Shown: in pieces, positions 19,132 through 29,673 of the stretch
Position numbering within the stretch: the stretch's first letter is position 1
Layout of the letters: every line of letters starts with the position of its first letter
Source of the DNA: Magnaporthiopsis rhizophila
Taxonomy: Eukaryota > Ascomycota > Sordariomycetes > Magnaporthales > Magnaporthaceae
DNA: 64,000 nt
Assembly (NCBI GenBank): GCA_003049465.1
Contig: PYSS01000036.1
Coordinates: forward strand, 186,001-250,000
Direction: 5' to 3'
The notes under the pieces: generated by a model
The model's database searches: none
What the model saw: only the letters and a program-made list of their open reading frames with translations
What the model was told of the DNA's origin: nothing
Translations under genes and position numbers: made by a program

Positions 19132-20943
19132 ATGGTGGCGAGGGAAACAGACGCGCTGTCGAAACGGTGTTTAATGACGCGGCTCGGCTTACTCTCCCTC
19201 TTATTAATACTGCCATCCGCGAGCGGCAGCGTGTTGGCGGCACGGGACAATGATGCCACGAGGTTACAGCCGATATCGAGCAGGAATAGCGGTGGCGGTG
19301 GCGAGCTCCACGTGCTGGCCGTGGATGTGCTGGAGCGTTTGAGACGCTGGGCAGTCGGACCGGAGCCGGCAGCAGCACCATCAAGCCAGGAGCAAGAGGA
19401 GGAAAAGGAGGTCGCGAGGGCATTGGGGCTGGGCCACGAGAGGAGAGAGGCCTACCGACGCAGAGATGCGAAGGACGAACCGACGACGAGCAAACGGGAA
19501 AGCGAGAAGGAGGAGCAGGATGCCGCGGCAACGGCACCAGATCCGCTCATCACCCCAGGACCCGCGTATCCTCCATGCCTGGCCGGCCGCAACGCGCTGG
19601 GCCGGCGCCAGAACGACGGCCAGATCCAGGCGCTGAGCGGGGAGATCCAGCGGCTGTCGCAGTCGTTCGACTCGGCCACGCAGGCGTCGCGGTCCGTGTC
19701 GCAGGCGTCGCAGCAGCTGTCGCAGTCGGTTCAGCAGCTGGTGCAGTCGACGGCGCGCTTCCAGGCCGAGGCCCAGCAGGCGCGGGAGAGCGCACGCCGC
19801 GCCGAGGATAATGCCCGCCAGGCCAGCGAGGCCGCCAACCGCGCGTCATCGTCCGCCTCGAGCGCCATATCGAGCGTGTCCAACAGCGCCAGCTCCGCCA
19901 TCTCGTCGGCACTGGCCAGTGCCTCCAGCAGCGCGAACGCAGCTCTGGCCGAGGCCAGCCGCAACGCCGCCCGCATCCAGGACCAGGCTGCCAGCCAAGT
20001 CCAGGCGGCGCGGGCCGAGGCCACTCTCGCTCGGGTATGTGCAAATCTTGATACGTTTTTGCAAAACACAATTGCGGCAATACTAACAAGACACCAAAAG
20101 GCCGAGGCTAGTACCCAGGTCTCGCAGGCGCAGGGTGCGGCCGTCTCGGTGACGCAGGCAGCCCTCGCAGTGGTGGGCACCTTCATCGGGTCCTCGCTCC
20201 TCAGCATAGCGGTCTTCTGGCTCATCCTGCGCTGCCGCAACAAGAACCGCGACGGCAAGAAAATAGGCGGCGTCAGGCGTCAAATCTCGGCACCAACGCA
20301 GTTCCGCAAGACCGAGAGCGGCCTCGGCGCCGCGTACGCCAGCACCGACAACCTCATACGGCAGCAGAACAGTGCCACAGGCCCTGGCGGCCCCGCCCCT
20401 ATGGGCATGGCGGCGCCGGCATACAACGCCAACAGCTACCCACGCGACGTCAAGCCGCCGATGCCGCCGGCCACGACTAGCAGCAGCAGCACAAACGTAG
20501 CGACGCAGTATGTGGACGCCGCCGGCAAGTACCCGGCCAACCGGAGCAGCAGCGTCTACGATACACCGACGACCGCGGTCAACAAGCCGCTGGCGGCCGC
20601 CAAGTTCTCCATCTTCCCCAAGACCTCGGCCCGCTCGCCCGGGCCCGGCAGCCCCAGCTTCCCGGGCGACGGGAGGAGCAGCAACAACGTGTCGAGGCCG
20701 CCAAGCCTGCAGCAGTGGCTCAAGTCCGGCGCCGTCAGCCCCTTTGGTGCCGCGCCCAAGAGCCCGCCGGCGGCCGGGTCTTCCGTCGGGGCAGCGGCTG
20801 CTGCCCAGCCCGCCGGCGGCGACACGTGGCCCCTCAGCGGAAACAGCATCAAGAGGCCGGCTGTCGGGCGGCTCCCCAAGCCCGGCGGTGGCGGCGGGCC
20901 GGTGATGCAGCCTCGGACCAAGCTTCCTTTCCGGGAGGATTGA
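19132..20943 (+). CDS. Secreted-type single-pass membrane protein with Gln/Ser/Ala coiled coil
   Basis: Two exons, 19132-20034 and 20101-20943, give 581 residues. The 66-nt intron (GTATGT donor, TACTAAC branch site at 20080-20086, AAAAG acceptor) is a multiple of three and has no stop, so the unspliced frame stays open at 603 codons. An N-terminal signal peptide is encoded; the better start may be the second Met (residue 15). An acidic, Glu-rich region is followed by a heptad-like stretch rich in Gln, Ser and Ala (about 155-320), a transmembrane helix near 322-345 with a basic stop-transfer (RCRNKNRDGKK), and a long Ser/Pro-rich cytoplasmic tail. The layout resembles fungal wall-stress sensors in broad outline, but no WSC or Cys-rich head is present, so no function is assigned. 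Confidence 0.75.
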   Translation: MVARETDALSKRCLMTRLGLLSLLLILPSASGSVLAARDNDATRLQPISSRNSGGGGELHVLAVDVLERLRRWAVGPEPAAAPSSQEQEEEKEVARALGLGHERREAYRRRDAKDEPTTSKRESEKEEQDAAATAPDPLITPGPAYPPCLAGRNALGRRQNDGQIQALSGEIQRLSQSFDSATQASRSVSQASQQLSQSVQQLVQSTARFQAEAQQARESARRAEDNARQASEAANRASSSASSAISSVSNSASSAISSALASASSSANAALAEASRNAARIQDQAASQVQAARAEATLARVCANLDTFLQNTIAAILTRHQKAEASTQVSQAQGAAVSVTQAALAVVGTFIGSSLLSIAVFWLILRCRNKNRDGKKIGGVRRQISAPTQFRKTESGLGAAYASTDNLIRQQNSATGPGGPAPMGMAAPAYNANSYPRDVKPPMPPATTSSSSTNVATQYVDAAGKYPANRSSSVYDTPTTAVNKPLAAAKFSIFPKTSARSPGPGSPSFPGDGRSSNNVSRPPSLQQWLKSGAVSPFGAAPKSPPAAGSSVGAAAAAQPAGGDTWPLSGNSIKRPAVGRLPKPGGGGGPVMQPRTKLPFRED

Positions 20944-21852
20944 GAGGCGTGTCAGCCCTTTTATTGTGACACCCTTTACGTCTCTTACTCTTTTCTCCTC
21001 ATCTTATGTTTTTGTAATGTGTGTTGGCCCTTCCAACTCGTGCCGGCTACTTGTATAATAAACCAAAGTTGCGGAGCGACTTCTTTTTTCTTTATGCATC
21101 GTCCTGCTGTCTTCTTGTTGGAGCGCAGGAGTCGGGTTCCTACACGTCTCGCTTTTATGATATCCCGGGCCAGAGACACAATAAAACGGTCCAAGCGTTG
21201 CTTTTCCTGCTTCCTGTTTTGTTTTCATATGAAGTCAGTTTTCGTGATCTTGTTGGTTGGTGCTAGCCGAACTTGAGCGCCTTCGAAATATCGCCACGCG
21301 TCACAGCGTCGGCGTCGTCGAGCGTCAATAACATGCAGGCCCAGGCGAAGAAAAAGAAGCACAAATGCGACCCGAAAAGAGAAAAACAAAAAAGCATAAA
21401 AAAATCAAAAAGCTCACTGTCGCTTCGGGGCGACAGCTACGAAACTTCCCAACAGGGGAGGTTTACTCCGAGTCGGCTGGAAAATCCGACGTTAACCCCA
21501 ACCGGGGCTCGAACCCTGGACCCAAGCGGCTATTGCAACGGAGTACAGGTAGGGTCCCGGTGTCGACTCGACCCATCCTCATAACCGCTACACCAACTTG
21601 GCCTCCACGGTGTTCGATGCCTACAAACAGCAGGTGCATTGGTTATAAGGCCTTCGGGGCGTAGTGGCGGCAGGTGCGCCCCATTGACGGCGGGTGAAGC
21701 TGCATGGTGCGCATTTTGCATTGCGCCGCCTTCCTTCCCATGCACCGCCCGCGCCGTACAAACGAAGCCAACCGAGAAACCACGTATATGTAAAACACAC
21801 GGACGATCTATGGTGATGGAGGAGGCGCTACGAAATAACCGCACTACCCTAC
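20944..21852. other. Intergenic region containing a structured RNA candidate
   Basis: Between the coiled-coil membrane protein and the alkyltransferase 3' end. No protein-coding frame is supported. The segment 21385-21603 has internal Pol III-type boxes and several hairpins on the minus strand, described in its own entry. Confidence 0.5.
21385..21603 (-). ncRNA. tRNA-like, possibly Pol III-transcribed structured RNA
   Basis: On the minus strand a box A-like sequence (TGGTGTAGCGG, 21595-21585) and a perfect box B (GGTTCGAGCCC, 21515-21505) are about 70 nt apart. An 8-bp stem pairs GCGGTTAT with ATAGCCGC between them. Downstream are three hairpins (GTCGG/CCGAC; CTCCCC/GGGAAG; CTGTCGC/GCGACAG at about 21418-21437) and then several T-runs near 21365-21410, which would stop Pol III. 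The T-arm looks normal apart from one mismatch, but the D-arm and acceptor stem do not pair well, so a standard tRNA is unlikely. It may be a decayed intron-containing tRNA, a tRNA-derived SINE head, or an unnamed Pol III RNA. Exact ends are not defined. Confidence 0.3.
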
Positions 21853-22521
21853 CTACCCAACAAACGCATCCCACGGCGTCCCAAGCACCCTCCCGCCCGC
21901 CCCATCCAACCCGACGCCCTCCTCCCTCAACAGCGCCCTCTTCTCGCGCAGCGTCGTGGCGTCCTCGCCGTCGCGGCGCGCCACCTTCCCTTTAAATCCG
22001 CCGAGCGCGCCGCCGGCCGCGACGACGCGGTGGCATGGTACGAGGGGCGCGAACGGGTTGCGGCGCAGGGCGTTGCCGACGGCGCGCGGCGACGATGCCA
22101 GATGCGCAGCCATTGCGCCGTAGGTCGAGACGCGGCCGCGCGGGATCTGCACCAGGAGCTGCCACACGCGCTTGTCGAAGGCGGTGCCGCGCGGGTGGGA
22201 GGCGATGAGGGCGAGGGCTTGGCGTTGCTGGTCCGGGGTGTGGCAGCCTGTGTTGCCGTTGTGGATTATGGCTGTCTGTGATGCGGGGTTTGGGAGGGAT
22301 CCGTTGTAGGTGGCTTCTGCTTGGCTGTCGACGCTGCCCGGTCTTGGGATGGCAGTCGGTTCGTCGTCTTGATGTGAGACTATCATGACGGTGGTGGCCT
22401 TGGCGGTCTCTGTCTTGGTCGGGTACAGGATCACCTTGGTGACCCTGGCGCTGCGTTTCTTTTCGGCCGTCTCCGGACCGACCCCGACGTCACGTTTGCG
22501 TTTGATACCTATGGCGGACAT
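21853..22521 (-). CDS. MGT1: O6-alkylguanine-DNA alkyltransferase (MGMT)
   Basis: Single exon, 222 residues. The C-terminal half is a complete DNA-binding methyltransferase domain: the helix-turn-helix (STYGAMAAHLASSPRAVGNAL) is followed by the catalytic PCHRVV with acceptor Cys163, then GALGGFKG. The enzyme moves alkyl groups from O6-alkylguanine in DNA to this Cys in a one-time reaction. The first 90 or so residues are not conserved and start with a KRKR cluster that could direct nuclear import. Ending at FVG soon after the conserved domain is normal for the family. It is divergent from DPH3, with 412 bp between the start codons. Confidence 0.93.
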   Translation of the reverse strand: MSAIGIKRKRDVGVGPETAEKKRSARVTKVILYPTKTETAKATTVMIVSHQDDEPTAIPRPGSVDSQAEATYNGSLPNPASQTAIIHNGNTGCHTPDQQRQALALIASHPRGTAFDKRVWQLLVQIPRGRVSTYGAMAAHLASSPRAVGNALRRNPFAPLVPCHRVVAAGGALGGFKGKVARRDGEDATTLREKRALLREEGVGLDGAGGRVLGTPWDAFVG

Positions 22522-22933
22522 GACGAACAGGGGCTGCTTGGGTTTCGGGTTCAGTAAAAGTGTTTTTGAGCAGAAAATGGGCGCAGGCTTCGGTAAAAAT
22601 GAGTCCGGATTAACGAATTACTTATAGAAGAACAAGCTGTCTAGGTAGATAAGTAGGCAGTTGTGAGGTTGGAATAAGATGGCGGATCAATGTCCACTTG
22701 GAAAGTGGCTGAAGATAGACGCGCGCCGCACACGCCAACCTCGGAGACCGACGTCATTCTCCGACGCGGAGTCACATGACAAAAGCGCTATGCCGGCCAG
22801 AAGCGTGCGTGAAAAAGTGGAGGCCAGGCTCTATTCTGCCCCTCTATAGCAAAAGAAAAAGCCGCTGGGTTTTTGCCCCTCATCAGAACCGGATTGTTTT
22901 TCGCAACTGGGAGCAGCAGTCCAAAAAAGCACA
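22522..22933. promoter_or_regulatory. Bidirectional promoter, alkyltransferase/DPH3
   Basis: The 412 bp between two head-to-head start codons must hold both 5' leaders and the shared promoter. The DPH3 side ends with an A-rich context (AAAGCACAATGG), favourable for fungal initiation. No single factor site is asserted. Confidence 0.45.
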
Positions 22934-23279
22934 ATGGCCGACGACGAGGAAATCCCAGTCTACGACGAGGTGGAGATCGAGGACATGACGTTCGACGAGA
23001 CACAGCAGATCTACCACTACCCGTGCCCCTGCGGCGACAAGTTTGAGATTGCGCTGGCCGACCTGCGCGACAGCTCGACCGACATCGCCGTCTGTCCCAG
23101 CTGCAGCCTGATGATCCGGGTTATCTATGAAGTTGTGCGTCTCCATTGCTTGATTCCGTGGGGAGAGAAAGAAAGTAACTCCGTTCTGACCTTTTCACTC
23201 TCGCCCACAGGACAACCTCCCGAAGCCCCAGGAGCCCGAGGAATCGGAACCTCCAGTGCCCGTTCCAATCGCCGCTTGA
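22934..23279 (+). CDS. DPH3: Diphthamide biosynthesis protein 3, CSL zinc finger
   Basis: Two exons, 22934-23134 and 23211-23279 (GTGCGT donor, CCCACAG acceptor), give 89 residues. The DPH-type zinc finger is complete: YDEVEIEDM start, YPCPCGDKF with the first Cys pair, then CPSCSLMI with the second, followed by IRVIYEVDNLP. The short acidic Pro-rich tail is normal. Dph3/Kti11 donates electrons to the Dph1-Dph2 iron-sulfur enzyme that starts diphthamide synthesis on elongation factor 2, and also acts with Elongator and Kti13 in tRNA wobble-uridine modification. Without splicing the frame would read into an unrelated tail, so the intron is needed for the conserved end. Confidence 0.95.
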
Positions 23280-23954
23280 TGAGTATGCGGATTTGAAAGC
23301 GAGCGCAGCTTCCTAGCCAACTCTCCGTGTCTCGAGCCACGTCACACAGTTCACGATTCAGGCGGCGGTCCCTTCCAGCGCCTGTTGGAAGCGCACCGGG
23401 GACCCTGATGATCTGGCTTGTACACCGTTAGGTGGAACAATGGCACATTGCCAACTCCTGGACCTATCTCACTACTTGGGTGGTCGCGGCCGATGACGGA
23501 GCCCAGTGGCCACTACTGCCGGGTGATTGTGTCACCCAGCCCCGGCCACCTCCTTGCCGTGCCACGAGAGGGAACGAGAGAGCAGTGGGAGGTGTCCGCG
23601 GCAGTGGAGGGTCAGAGGATCTGTGGCTGCATCGAACATGGTCTCTGAAGACTGCGCTTTGTTCGCGGGGAAATGCCAAGGAGAGACAACAGAACGCTCC
23701 CTCCTGAGGAGTTCCGTCTCGAGGAAGAAAGATGAAGATGTCACCATTACTATAACAGTGAGGGGAAGTGGCACAAGATGATAATCTACCAAGGAATGTA
23801 ACAGACAACCAGTTTCCACGTCACCCCTGATTAATGACGAAAGTCGTTTTCTCCACCCTGCCGTTGTCTGTCCCCTATGCCGTATGCCGTATCAACAGAA
23901 AAGAACCAGCTGCTCATGTCTTCCACCACCAGGACGGCCCATCCATCGCCGGAT
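23280..23954. other. Convergent intergenic gap
   Basis: The 3' ends of DPH3 (+) and the small GPI-type protein (-) face each other. Overlapping short frames on both strands have no protein-like features. Confidence 0.5.
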
Positions 23955-24388
23955 TTACATGGCGAGAAGCCCCAGGCCGCACGCAACAGCCACGCCCAGG
24001 ATGGAGCCGCCGTCGCGCGGCCCATGCTCGGCCCCGGCGGTGCTGACTGGCCGGGGAACGGCGATCGCACTGGTTTCGGTGGCTATAGATAGGTGGTGTA
24101 GCAGCCATAGTTGTTGTTTTTTTAATTGTCAGAAGGGCTGACGCGGAACTGGAAAGGAATGGATGGACAGGAGAAGAACGGAACAAACTCACGTGGAGCA
24201 GTCGCCCCCGGCTCCTCGTCCGTGGGCAAAGGCATCACGACGGTCGTCTGGATTCCCTGCGTGAGCACGAGGGTGGTGGAAGCGGGCGCCATCTCGTGCA
24301 TCATGACCGCCCCTTGCATGGGCTCGGCTGCTGCCGGCGGGGCGGCGAGCAGGACGGCCGTGAGGAGGAGAGCGAGACGGGGGAACAT
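23955..24388 (-). CDS. Small GPI-anchored-type cell wall protein
   Basis: Two exons, 24388-24193 and 24082-23955, joined across a 110-nt intron (GTGAGT donor, TATAG acceptor, phase 1), give 107 residues. Residues 1-21 are a clear signal peptide. The mature part is short, rich in Pro, Thr, Ala and Met, with no Cys before the tail. The end is a small-residue region (RDGGS) followed by a hydrophobic tail GVAVACGLGLLAM, as expected for GPI attachment. Without splicing, the frame ends in a polar stretch and the anchor signal is lost, which supports the intron. The family is unrecognised; it could be a wall structural protein or a small secreted effector-like protein. Confidence 0.7.
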
Positions 24389-25722
24389 TTTGCGTGTGTT
24401 GTTGCCGTCTTTGGCGACTCGATTGCAGGGTGTGGGGTCGTCACGCTTTTAAATGCAGCCGTGAATTCGATGTCTTGCCGATCGAGTGAGCGGGGATGTG
24501 GTATAGAGATGAAGGAGCTTGATGCAAAAATGGGATGTTGATGATGATGGTCGGGGAAGAAGAGAGAGAAGAAAGGTAGTAAGAGTCCCAGGGAGCTCAA
24601 TGGGAAGAAGGCGATTCTCTTATCCCAATAAGTACCCGGCTCGGAGGCAAAAGCTGTCTGTCTGTCTGTGTCTGTGTTCAAGTTGCACCCATGGCAGGCG
24701 AGAAAAGGGGATGGCATTATACAACGAACATCCCGAGGGGCTGGGCAGGCAGTATCACTCGGTGGGATATGACAAAAAGACAGTCAGTGCCATGTAAACC
24801 CGCCAAAAAGGAGCCCGTGATCCCTCACTTCCCGCGATGTACGTTACTCCTGTGCGCCGAGGACACATCAATGGCAGCCTCAGGGGCAGGTGTTTACCTC
24901 GGCCAGGGTGAGGAGGAACCGGCCGACTGCGGGTCACAAGCGTGACACCGTCCGCGCCCGCCAGACGACACGCAATGGTATGGCAAGCAAGCACACAACG
25001 AAACGCTCCGCCTCTTCTCCAGCAGCCAAATTATTTTTTGCCATAGTCATACCCAGGTAGCTTCCTCGAGATGGAGATCCCAAAATAGCGCGCTTGCCTA
25101 ACTTGAGGCGTGGCACGTAATAAAGCACAGGGGCGAGAGTCACCAGGGTCACCAAGGGGGCTTTGTTGCCTTCTCACTAACGCTCAAAACACCTAAAACA
25201 CCTCAGCTTGCGGTGCGATCACCAGGGAGACATAGTAATTACGAAAGACCGCAGAGGTTGTTGCATCGTGTCTTCCTCAGTGTCACCTCTTTCCCTTACT
25301 GGCCAGCGTTGCCCGTCGTACCCACGGGATGACAGTACGACACGGGGAAGAGAGGGGAAACAAATGAAAAAAAGGGATGCTGGCGACGGGTTGCCACCTA
25401 TTGCTAGCAAGTTGCGAGTCAAAAATCATTGCTACTTCGTTCCTTTTCCTAGCAGACAGGACAGAAATCTCTCTAGGAAGCAGAAAATGTCACTCGGAAA
25501 AGTTAACAGGGGAAATGCCCAGAGACATGCATCGGACAGAAGGATCGGACAGCCAAGCCTGACGATGAGCCCCTTGTCATCTCCTCTCGTGTACCCCAGA
25601 CATCCGACTCAATCTCCATGTAGCTTTCACGTCCGAGTCGCCATCTAGTTATCCACACATGCTGAATTTTCCGTATTCCCAATATACCACTTGAAACCAA
25701 CCCTTATGTCATCGTCACACAA
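24389..25722. other. Intergenic, no gene recognised
   Basis: Upstream flank of the GPI-type protein gene and 3' flank of the leucyl-tRNA synthetase gene, both on the minus strand. Contains T-C rich patches near the first and short, unconvincing frames. Confidence 0.5.
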
Positions 25723-28700
25723 TCATGCCTCCACATTCTCAAAGAAGAAAGTCGGCTGGCCGGGGACGGCCCCGTCGGCGGCCTGGGCCGTGACGTCCAC
25801 CTCCTTGCCACCTTCCGACAGCAGCTTGCCCTTCTTGCTACCCTCGGTCACGGCGACGACGTCGACGCCCACGCAACCGGCGGTTCGCTTCAGCCCGGGC
25901 ACCATGGCCAGCAGCGTCGTCTGCTCATCAAAGACCAACTTGCGCTCCAGCACCGCCGAGGCGTCCTCGCCGGCCTGCAGCCGCCTCTTGAGGGCCTGCA
26001 CGAAGGGCATCGCCTTCTTCATCTCCCCCATCTTGCCGATACGCGCCGAGAGCTCCTTCTCGTCACGGACACCGCCCTTGGAGCTGTCCCACGACTCCTT
26101 GACCAGGTCAATGTACTTTTGCTGCCATGCCGGGAATGCCTCCGCCGTGAAGATGGTCAGCTTCTTAGGCCGCTTCGGGTCGAACGAGACCTCCTTGCCC
26201 TTGGCCTTCTTCTTGAGCTGCGCCGACTCAGCCGAGTTGACGTTTGACGACGTCACCTTGACGTACTCGCGCGCCGCCGTCAGTGCCGGGTCCGCAGCCG
26301 GCACCTCGGGCCAGAGCGCGTTCTGGATCGTCTCCTTCTTGCCCAGGACCTCGAGCCAGATGTACTCGGCCCAGTGCGGCGCGATGGGCAGCAGCACCAG
26401 CGCCTGCAGCTCCACGTAGCGCAGCACCACGTCACGGTGCAACTTGATGCCTGCCGCTGTGCAAGCCTCACGGTAGAAGCTGATGGCGCTCGAGAAGTTG
26501 TACCAGCCCGACTGCAGCGCGAGCTTGTAGGCCGTGTCGCCGTAGTGCTTCTCGGCTTCGCGCACCAGCACGTTCAGCTCGTTACTGAACAGGGCGTCTT
26601 GGAACGAGTTGAGCTCGCCCGTCCGCAGATCTCCGATGTTCTTAACCGTCTCCTCGATCCACTCGCGCGCAGTGAACAAGCGAAGAATGCTGTTGTCTGC
26701 GACGTCCTCGTCGAAGTTGGCGTCGTTTACACCGTCGCCGGAGTCGGCGATCGCCATCCTCAGAGCGTCCGCACCAAACTTCTTGGTAGCCTCGTCAAGC
26801 GTCATGAAGTTGCCAGTCGACTTGCTCATCTTCTCTCCATTCATCATCAGGTGACCGTTGACACGGAACGACTTGGGCCAGTACTCGGGCGGGAACAGGG
26901 CGATGTGGCAGTATATGGCGAAGGTCAGGTGGTTCGGAATAAGGTCCTGGAGATGCCTCGTTAGTCAAGCTCCGTCATGCCGCAAGATATCTGGGCTTCT
27001 TCCTACCTTTCCTGATACCCTCAGATCCAATGGGTATGTGTACTGGAACTCCCTGCGCATAGCCTCCAGGGTTTCTTTGGGGATTTTGCAAGCCCCAAGG
27101 AGCTTGTCATCCATCTCGCGCCGGCAGAAGATGTAGTCCCAGACCTCATCTAGCAGCTGCTCCGGCTCAATGTTGGCCGAGCCCTTCACGCGGCCGAATA
27201 GATCCTTGTGCAGGAACGGCACCTGTGTGTAGTAGGCCATGTAGACGGTCGAGTCACTCAGGGACTCGACCAGGAACTTGGGATCCCACGGCAGCTTGGA
27301 GCCCAGCCCGTACGTCCTCGCGCAGGCCCACTGATTCAGCCAGTTCAGGGAACCCTTGAACGCATGCTGCGTCTCCGAGTTGTACGTGTCCAGCCCCTTG
27401 CCATCAACGTTGGCCACGAAGTCCAGTGCCTGCTTGCGCCACGACTCCTCACCGTAGTCCATGTACCACTGATCGAGGTTGGCAACAATGCATTCGTCTC
27501 CGGACCGCGACGCAACCTTATTCTCCGGTTCAGCATACGCGAACGCCAGACCGTCGTTGATCAAGCTTTGCCTGACCTTAGGCTTGGCCGCCTCGACCTT
27601 TTCGCCAGCGAATTCTCCGACCTTCATCGTGCCCTGGTAGTATCCCTCCTTGTAAGCCAGCTCTTTGGCCTCGGTCAGCGGCTTTACGTCCTTTGGCGAC
27701 GCGATTTTGAGCTTTTCGACCAGAAACTTGGCACAGAGATCGCCGTAGGATGGAGTGTCGATAATCGGGATGATATCAAGCTCGGCCCACTCCTTCTTGA
27801 TGCCGTAGTAGTCGGCCTTCTTTGCAAGCTCCATGACGGTCGCGTAATCGTCGGGCGAGTCACTGGGTACCGAGGTGACAACACCCGTGCCCTTGGTTTC
27901 CTTGACGGTCTCCATGGGCAGGATTCGGACCTGCTTGTGGACAGACAGGGGAGCATTCACCAGGGTCCCGACGATATCCGAGCCAACAAGCTCGGCAACC
28001 TTCTCCGGGACTGTCATGTCCTTGTCCAGGAGGCTCTGGAAGGCCATGTTCTTGGCGGACCGCTCGGTGATGACGTAGTACTGGTTCTCGGCAGCCCTGA
28101 ACACGCCGTACTTCAGCTTGGGGCCGACAAAACAGCACGTCTGGCCATACATGGTCTCGGGCCTCAGAGTTGCGGGGACCAGGAACACCTCGGCACCACT
28201 GGGGAGCTTGCCCTCAATGGCGGCGGCGGCCTGGGCCGCCCACTCCAGCACCTTGAGCTTCAGAGCAGTGTACTCCTGCGGGCCGACGCCCTCGCCCTCT
28301 CCACGGTCGTGGTCCATGCAAGGCTGCCCGTCCTTGACCGAGTAGATGGTGTAACGCTTGCCAAATTTGATTTTGTTGGCTTCCCTCAGCCTGTTCATAG
28401 TCCAGCGCACAAATGCGTCGTAATAAGGGTTGGCGTCGGTCGTCACGAACTGCCGCCTCCAGTCGATCCTCGAGCCCGTGGCCTTGAGGTGGGCCTCGCA
28501 TAGGGGCGGGAAGTAGTCGAGCCAATACTGGCTGTCGGCGAAACGGTGGATCTCCTGCTTTGGGATGCCGATGCTCTCCATGATCTGGAACTGGTACTTC
28601 CTCTTGACGGTCTTGGCGTTGGCCTTGCCCTTGGTCGCGGTGAATTTAGTCAAGTCCTCGCGCTTGCCAGCGGCGGGCTTGACCTCAGGGGCGAGCGCCT

Positions 28701-29224
28701 CCTCCTCTTCCTTGTAGCGCTCAAACTCCTGGCCGAAGAGCTTGACCTCCTCAGCCAGCTTGTCGGCGCAGGCCTTGATGGGTAGACCCGTGCAATGGTA
28801 GCCCTGGGGCCAGAATGTACGCTTGCCCCGCATGCGGTTGTAACCAATCTGGAACTCGACCTTGCTCATGGTGAAGTAGTGTCCCAGGTGCAGCACGCCG
28901 TTCATGTAGGGAAAAGCGATGGTGCCATAGAATTTGGGGAGCTTGGCACGCAGATCGGCGGGAGATATCGAGTCCAGAGGGTAGTCGGCGATCGAGGGCG
29001 CATTGAAGTTGAATATGCCATCTTCTTCCCACTTCATTTGGTATTTCTTCTCGATCGCAACCAGAGCAGATCGTTTCTCGGTCTGCAAGCAGGCGCGGTC
29101 AGCTTTGGCCAGTTACGGAGGGTGATACCGCCGCACACGGAAGCCCTGGACTTACGCCTTTCAGCTCCTTCATCTTGGAGATCTGGAGCCCCTCCACGGC
29201 GGGAAGGGGAGTTGTCGCCGACAT
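25723..29224 (-). CDS. CDC60: Leucyl-tRNA synthetase, cytosolic
   Basis: Three exons, 29224-29156, 29082-27007 and 26946-25723, all phase 0, encode 1122 residues, the usual size for eukaryotic cytosolic LeuRS. Donors are GTAAGT and GTAGGA; introns are 73 and 60 nt. The class I signature HLGH is at about 88-91 and KMSKS at about 754-758; the second intron splits the conserved DLRVSGKDLIPNHLTF block. The large CP1 editing domain (about 250-500) contains the LRPETMYGQTC and TGVVTSVPSDSPDDY motifs needed to hydrolyse mischarged Leu-tRNA. The enzyme charges tRNA-Leu with leucine using ATP. No mitochondrial targeting sequence is present: the start reads MSATTPLPAVEGLQ. It is divergent from a small mitochondrial protein gene. 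Confidence 0.97.
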
Positions 29225-29673
29225 GGCGCCGGCTTTGCTTGTTGGGCCTATTTCGATGTTTGCTTGTTCTTCTCGAGAGTGGAGGGGAACTTTAGTGGGA
29301 GTTAAGGCCGGGATTCGCGGGAGATTTTTAGCCTGTTGCAAGACCAGCTTGACTCACGCGATTCAACGAAGACTTCGGTATGACACGGCTACAGCAACAA
29401 TTTTGGAGGGGCAACACCCAAATCGCGGGGTGCTGCCAATTGACAGGGGTCGGCATGGACGAAGCTCCGGATACCGATTAGCGCGGGGCTCCCAGCCACA
29501 GTTGCATGGAGTAGAGGTGGCGCTGGCCCGTCACTCGCCTCAATTCCCTTTTTATCGTCCTCACCTCATTCCTTTCTGATATTAGGCCTTGGGACGTCGT
29601 TAGGTCCTACCGAGACCCCGTGCAAAACTGGTATTGGGCTGGAATTCGTGTGTATGCGCGACCTCCTACCACA
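29225..29673. promoter_or_regulatory. Bidirectional promoter, LeuRS/mitochondrial protein
   Basis: 449 bp separate two divergent start codons. Both products are housekeeping. Regulatory sites cannot be named from sequence alone. Confidence 0.4.

Noticed and set aside
27208..28503. 431-codon plus-strand open frame
   Set aside because: Exactly antisense to leucyl-tRNA synthetase; the frame is open only because of GC-rich codon use on the other strand.
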